Source of the DNA: Oscillospiraceae bacterium
GTDB lineage: Bacteria; Bacillota_A; Clostridia; Oscillospirales; Oscillospiraceae
Assembly (NCBI GenBank): GCA_017627975.1
Contig: JAGAFT010000018.1
Location: 1 to 8,472 of the forward strand
Direction of reading: 5' to 3'
DNA length: 8,472 bases
In this document: positions 5,985 to 8,472 of the stretch, one piece after another
How the letters are laid out: every line of letters begins with the position of its first letter
How positions within the stretch are numbered: position 1 is the stretch's first letter
The notes under the pieces: model-generated
Told to the model about the DNA's origin: nothing
What the model saw: only the letters and a program-made list of their open reading frames with translations
Databases searched by the model: none
Position numbers and translations under genes: made by a program

Positions 5985-7420
5985 AAAAGGCTCCCGCTTC
6001 CCCTCTGAAGCTTAATATCCGGCGTACAGCCCTGATCGGCTTTGCGTTCTTCGGGATCCTGCTGCTCTGGCAGGTCTATGACTCCTGGTGCCCCACCTTC
6101 CTGACGGATATCTTCGCGCGCAGCATCTATGACCTCTCTTCCGCGGAGCTGAAGGCCAGTGCCCCGGAAAAGCTTCTGCATGTCCAGTGGATCGTCGGCA
6201 TCATCATGGCCTGCGACAATCTGGCCGCTCTGATCCTTCTTCCGATCTTCGGGAATCTCTCAGACCGGACGCGAACCCCCATCGGAAAGCGCATGCCCTA
6301 CATTCTCGTCGGTACCTTTGTGTCTGCCCTTGCCTTTCCGTTTATCCCGCTGTTTTTCCATCGAAACAACATTCTCGGCATGGTCACCATGATGGCCGTC
6401 GTGCTGCTGTTCATGATGATGTACCGCAACCCCGCGGTTTCGCTCATGCCGGACATCACGCCGAAGCCGCTTCGTGCCAAAGCCAACGGCATCATCAACA
6501 TCATGGGCTACTTTGGAGGGGCCTTTGCAACCGTCCTCGGCATTCTGTTTGTGCTCAGCAGCTATATCAACGCCCCCGTCGCCGAACGCAATCTCTGGAC
6601 GATTGAGCTTCCCTTTATCATTGCCTCTGTCCTGATGGTCATTTCTGCCCTGGTACTCTTCGCCTCCATCAAAGAAAACCGCGTCGAGGCGGAGATCCGG
6701 GACGAGCTGGCCCTCGGGGAACGGCTTGCCGCGGTTGAGACGCCGATTGATGACAACAAGCCCATGTCCCGCGCAAACAGGACCATGCTGCTTGCCATTC
6801 TCGGTGCGGAGTTTCTCTGGTTCATGTCCGACAACGCCCTCGGCACCTACATCGGAAACTACGTCATTTATCATCTTGAATCCTTCTCCAGCGCTACCAT
6901 GATCCTTACGATTCTCGGCGGGCTGGCTTCCGTGCTGGGCTTTGCGATTGCCGGCGGCATCGCCGACCGGATCGGACGCAAGTGGACCATCTCCGCCGGT
7001 CTCGCCGTTACCTTTCTCGGTCTGCTGGTGATGTGTTTTGTGACGCCGACGGGCCGCGCGGTCGGTGAGCGCGGAGAATTCGCCTTCCCGACGCTTCTCT
7101 ATGTCGTCTGGATTCTCAAGGGCTTCGGAATGGCGCTCGTGCATAACTGCTCTTTCCCCATGGTGGTGGAGCTCTGTTCTTCCAAAAAGATCGGGAAATT
7201 TACCGGTTATTATTACGCTGCCAGCATGTCCGCCCAGACCGTCACGCCTGTTCTTCTCGGTCTCGTGCTCAACACAACGCTGGCCTGGCGCACGCTTCCC
7301 GTATACGCCGCGATCCTGACCGCGCTGAGCTTCTGTGTCTTCACCGCTCTGGTCAAGAACATTCGAATCTCCGGAACTGCCAATGTCTCCGGCCTGGAAG
7401 CCTTGGGTGCCGACAACTGA
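5981..7420 (+). CDS. MFS transporter, GPH/SLC45-like sugar-type symporter family
   Basis: Inner-membrane secondary transporter of 479 aa with 12 predicted TM helices: ~15-36, 67-90, 106-126, 131-148, 170-193, 208-230, 269-290, 301-326, 336-355, 371-397, 407-430 and 436-457, with a charged cytoplasmic loop between TM6 and TM7. The TM2-TM3 loop reads GNLSDRTRTPIGKRMPYI (91-108), resembling the motif of the GPH/sucrose-SLC45 branch; IADRIGRK (327-334) is the matching motif in the second half. RNPAVSLMPDITPKPLRAKANG (149-170) also fits that branch. Those families mostly move sugars with H+ or Na+, so a sugar or glycoside is the default guess; the neighbouring phosphodiesterase raises glycerophosphodiesters or their products as an alternative. 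The loop between TM1 and TM2 (~37-66) is long. It overlaps marR by 4 nt. Confidence 0.88.
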   Translation: MKKAPASPLKLNIRRTALIGFAFFGILLLWQVYDSWCPTFLTDIFARSIYDLSSAELKASAPEKLLHVQWIVGIIMACDNLAALILLPIFGNLSDRTRTPIGKRMPYILVGTFVSALAFPFIPLFFHRNNILGMVTMMAVVLLFMMMYRNPAVSLMPDITPKPLRAKANGIINIMGYFGGAFATVLGILFVLSSYINAPVAERNLWTIELPFIIASVLMVISALVLFASIKENRVEAEIRDELALGERLAAVETPIDDNKPMSRANRTMLLAILGAEFLWFMSDNALGTYIGNYVIYHLESFSSATMILTILGGLASVLGFAIAGGIADRIGRKWTISAGLAVTFLGLLVMCFVTPTGRAVGERGEFAFPTLLYVVWILKGFGMALVHNCSFPMVVELCSSKKIGKFTGYYYAASMSAQTVTPVLLGLVLNTTLAWRTLPVYAAILTALSFCVFTALVKNIRISGTANVSGLEALGADN

Positions 7421-7435
7421 TACGGAGTTGTACAT

Positions 7436-8263
7436 ATGAACCGCAAACATCTGAAATCGCTTCTTCTGTTCTCTGCCGTCTGTACCGTGCTGCCGGTATA
7501 CGCCGTCGCACCCGGGCATCTCAGCCGGCAGAAACGCAGTATTTTCCGCGGGGTCAACTATGCCCACCGCGGTCTGCACAGCCGGGACAGAAGAATTCCG
7601 GAGAACTCCTTTCCCGCATTCCGGCGGGCCGCCCGTGAGGGCTACGGCATTGAGCTTGATGTCCGTCTCTCCAAAGATGGCAAGGTCGTGGTATTTCACG
7701 ATGACACGCTGGACCGGGTTTGCGGTGTTCCCGCCCGCGTTGACGAGCTTACCTGGGAGGAGCTGCGTGCCCTCCGCCTGTACGGTACGGATGAGCGGAT
7801 TCCCCTGTTTTCGGAGGTACTTCGCTCCATTCACGGGGCCGCGGCGCTGATCGTGGAGCTGAAAAACGGGCCCCGGAACCGGGAACTCTGTGAAAAGACA
7901 AAAGCTCTCCTGGAGGAATACCGCGGAAACGTCTGCATCGAAAGCTTTAACCCGCTGATCGTCGCCTGGTTTCGCTTTCATGCGCCGAAGCTTGTCCGTG
8001 GCCAGCTGGCCACTGCGTTCCGGGACTATCACAGCGACGGCGTGAAAACCGCGGCAGCTTTCGTCCTGCACAATACCCTGCTGAATTTTCTCTCCCGTCC
8101 GCAGTTTATCGCCTATCGGATCGGCCGCCGCCCGCTTCCTGTGCGTCTCTGTACGCGTCTGGGAGCATTGAACATCGGTTGGACCTCTCATGAGCCGCGA
8201 AGCGAGCAGAACCGGGATGCCGTGATCTTCGAGTTCTACAGGCCCCGGCAGAGGTATCTGTAG
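7436..8263 (+). CDS. Glycerophosphodiester phosphodiesterase, N-terminally membrane-anchored
   Basis: Metal-dependent hydrolase (GDPD, TIM-barrel fold) that cuts glycerophosphodiesters into glycerol-3-phosphate and an alcohol. In 275 aa it shows the catalytic AHRG (43-46) with PENS (56-59), GIELDVRLSKDGKVVVFHDDTLDR (71-94) carrying metal ligands E73/D75 and second catalytic H88, and VELKNG (140-145) with E141. Residues ~8-25 are hydrophobic after a basic start (RKHLK): a signal anchor or uncleaved signal peptide placing the enzyme outside the membrane. No lipobox is visible, although C16 lies in this segment. The ATG at 7436 has GGAG with an 8-nt spacer, 15 nt after the transporter stop, so it is in the same operon. 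It may supply glycerol-3-phosphate from lipid head groups or teichoic-acid-like polymers; the substrate is not determined. Confidence 0.93.
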   Translation: MNRKHLKSLLLFSAVCTVLPVYAVAPGHLSRQKRSIFRGVNYAHRGLHSRDRRIPENSFPAFRRAAREGYGIELDVRLSKDGKVVVFHDDTLDRVCGVPARVDELTWEELRALRLYGTDERIPLFSEVLRSIHGAAALIVELKNGPRNRELCEKTKALLEEYRGNVCIESFNPLIVAWFRFHAPKLVRGQLATAFRDYHSDGVKTAAAFVLHNTLLNFLSRPQFIAYRIGRRPLPVRLCTRLGALNIGWTSHEPRSEQNRDAVIFEFYRPRQRYL

Positions 8264-8333
8264 CAGGCTCCGGCGTACCAAAGCAGCTCTGCTCCGCCGC
8301 AGACAGTGTACCACAGCAGAATTCTATCAGGCA
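8264..8333. other. Short spacer between GDPD and intron, no clear terminator
   Basis: These 70 nt hold no gene. Only weak pairings are seen: AGCAG/CTGCT around 8282-8293, nested in a CGGCG/CGCCG pairing, with no T tract on either strand. The plus-strand operon therefore has no recognisable intrinsic terminator before running into the antisense side of the intron. On the minus strand this stretch is the 3' exon of the right-hand intron, starting with T at 8333. Confidence 0.5.
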
Positions 8334-8377
8334 ATCGGGTAGGAAGTCACCCATTAATTGAGTGACCGTCCTCCCAC

Positions 8378-8412
8378 ACCACGTAGCGTACCGTTCGGTA
8401 CTACGCGGTTCA
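8378..8412 (-). ncRNA. Group II intron domain V (catalytic core)
   Basis: A roughly 34-nt hairpin with a CGC catalytic triad on the 5' strand, the 2-nt bulge CG between GGTA and CTACG, and a capped tip. This is the most conserved part of group II introns; the CGC form of the triad is typical of class C, whereas classes A and B usually have AGC. No change that would obviously inactivate it is visible. Confidence 0.85.
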
Positions 8413-8472
8413 ACCGTATAAGTGCAGAGACTCGTACTGGCCAAGGATACTGTAATATCCCGCCTGTGCGAG
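8410..8472 (-). CDS. C-terminal end of the intron-encoded reverse transcriptase/maturase (partial)
   Basis: The minus-strand frame entering from the right edge is open for 20 codons and ends GYYSILGQYESLHLYG before a TGA (8412-8410) that overlaps the first bases of domain V. Class C intron proteins are encoded in domain IV and often end right at domain V, and the ending resembles such proteins from memory. The short length leaves real doubt. All catalytic domains would lie outside the window. Confidence 0.55.
   Translation of the reverse strand, partial: LAQAGYYSILGQYESLHLYG

Larger units (their letters stand above)
8334..8472 (-). mobile_element. Group IIC intron, 3' end (domains V and VI), truncated by window edge
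   Basis: On the minus strand, TTGAACCGC, a TACCGAACGGTA hairpin and GTGTGGGAGGACGG precede a domain VI stem and the intron end CCGAT at 8334, fitting the group II 3' end rule (AY). Domain V lies at about 8378-8412: 5' strand with the class C CGC triad, stem CGTAG/CTACG, a 2-nt CG bulge and a TACC-GAAC-GGTA tip. Domain VI is a GTCAC/GTGAC stem-loop (8347-8367), with a candidate branch-point A at 8340, 7 nt from the end. The same block order ends the O. iheyensis class C intron. The 5' part lies to the right of the window. Confidence 0.88.

Noticed and set aside
6260..8314. 684-codon minus-strand frame opposite the transporter and GDPD
   Set aside because: It spans two clearly real genes on the other strand and yields a charged, Arg/Gly-rich product without recognisable domains; a codon-bias shadow.
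8106..8444. 112-codon minus-strand frame over the right intron end
   Set aside because: It runs through domains V and VI and into the GDPD gene. Such hypothetical proteins are frequent misannotations of group II intron RNA.
1..8472. CRISPR array, tRNA, rRNA, toxin-antitoxin or defence system
   Set aside because: No regularly spaced repeats, cloverleaf or rRNA-like sequence, or suitable gene pairs were seen; apart from the intron ends the content is a chaperone operon and a transporter operon.

Overview
The window looks like part of a Firmicutes (Clostridia) chromosome, moderately GC-rich by eye. The reasons are the CIRCE/HrcA-controlled hrcA-grpE-dnaK-dnaJ heat-shock operon, a DnaK of the short Gram-positive type, strong AGGAGG-like ribosome binding sites and sigma-A promoters. 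From memory of the protein sequences, HrcA and DnaK resemble those of the Oscillospiraceae/Ruminococcaceae; this is a judgement, not a search result.

Layout. Positions 1-137 are the first 137 nt of a group IIC intron on the minus strand, inserted 4 nt past the terminator hairpin of dnaJ. Then, on the minus strand, come dnaJ (212-1342), dnaK (1537-3387), grpE (3490-4143) and hrcA (4140-5234; the longer reading frame starting upstream is not the gene). A sigma-A promoter (TTGACA-N17-TATATT) with a CIRCE operator over its -10/start region drives the operon, and a third CIRCE half-site lies between the operator and the hrcA start codon. A divergent intergenic region with several palindromes separates this from a plus-strand operon: a MarR-family regulator (5517-5984), a 12-TM MFS transporter of the GPH/SLC45-like type (5981-7420) and a membrane-anchored glycerophosphodiester phosphodiesterase (7436-8263). 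The right end (8334-8472) is the 3' end of a group IIC intron, again on the minus strand: the last codons of its reverse transcriptase/maturase, domain V and domain VI.

How it works together. The minus-strand operon encodes the DnaK-DnaJ-GrpE chaperone machine plus its own repressor. Hairpins between grpE and dnaK and between dnaK and dnaJ may set relative mRNA levels. The plus-strand operon looks like a MarR-autoregulated uptake-and-hydrolysis unit; the transported substrate cannot be read from sequence.

The most notable architecture is that both ends stop 137-139 nt inside same-orientation group IIC intron ends. This suggests the window is a whole assembly contig broken at a multicopy intron. 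I did not find a convincing undescribed system; the genes belong to known families, and the interest lies in regulatory details and intron placement.
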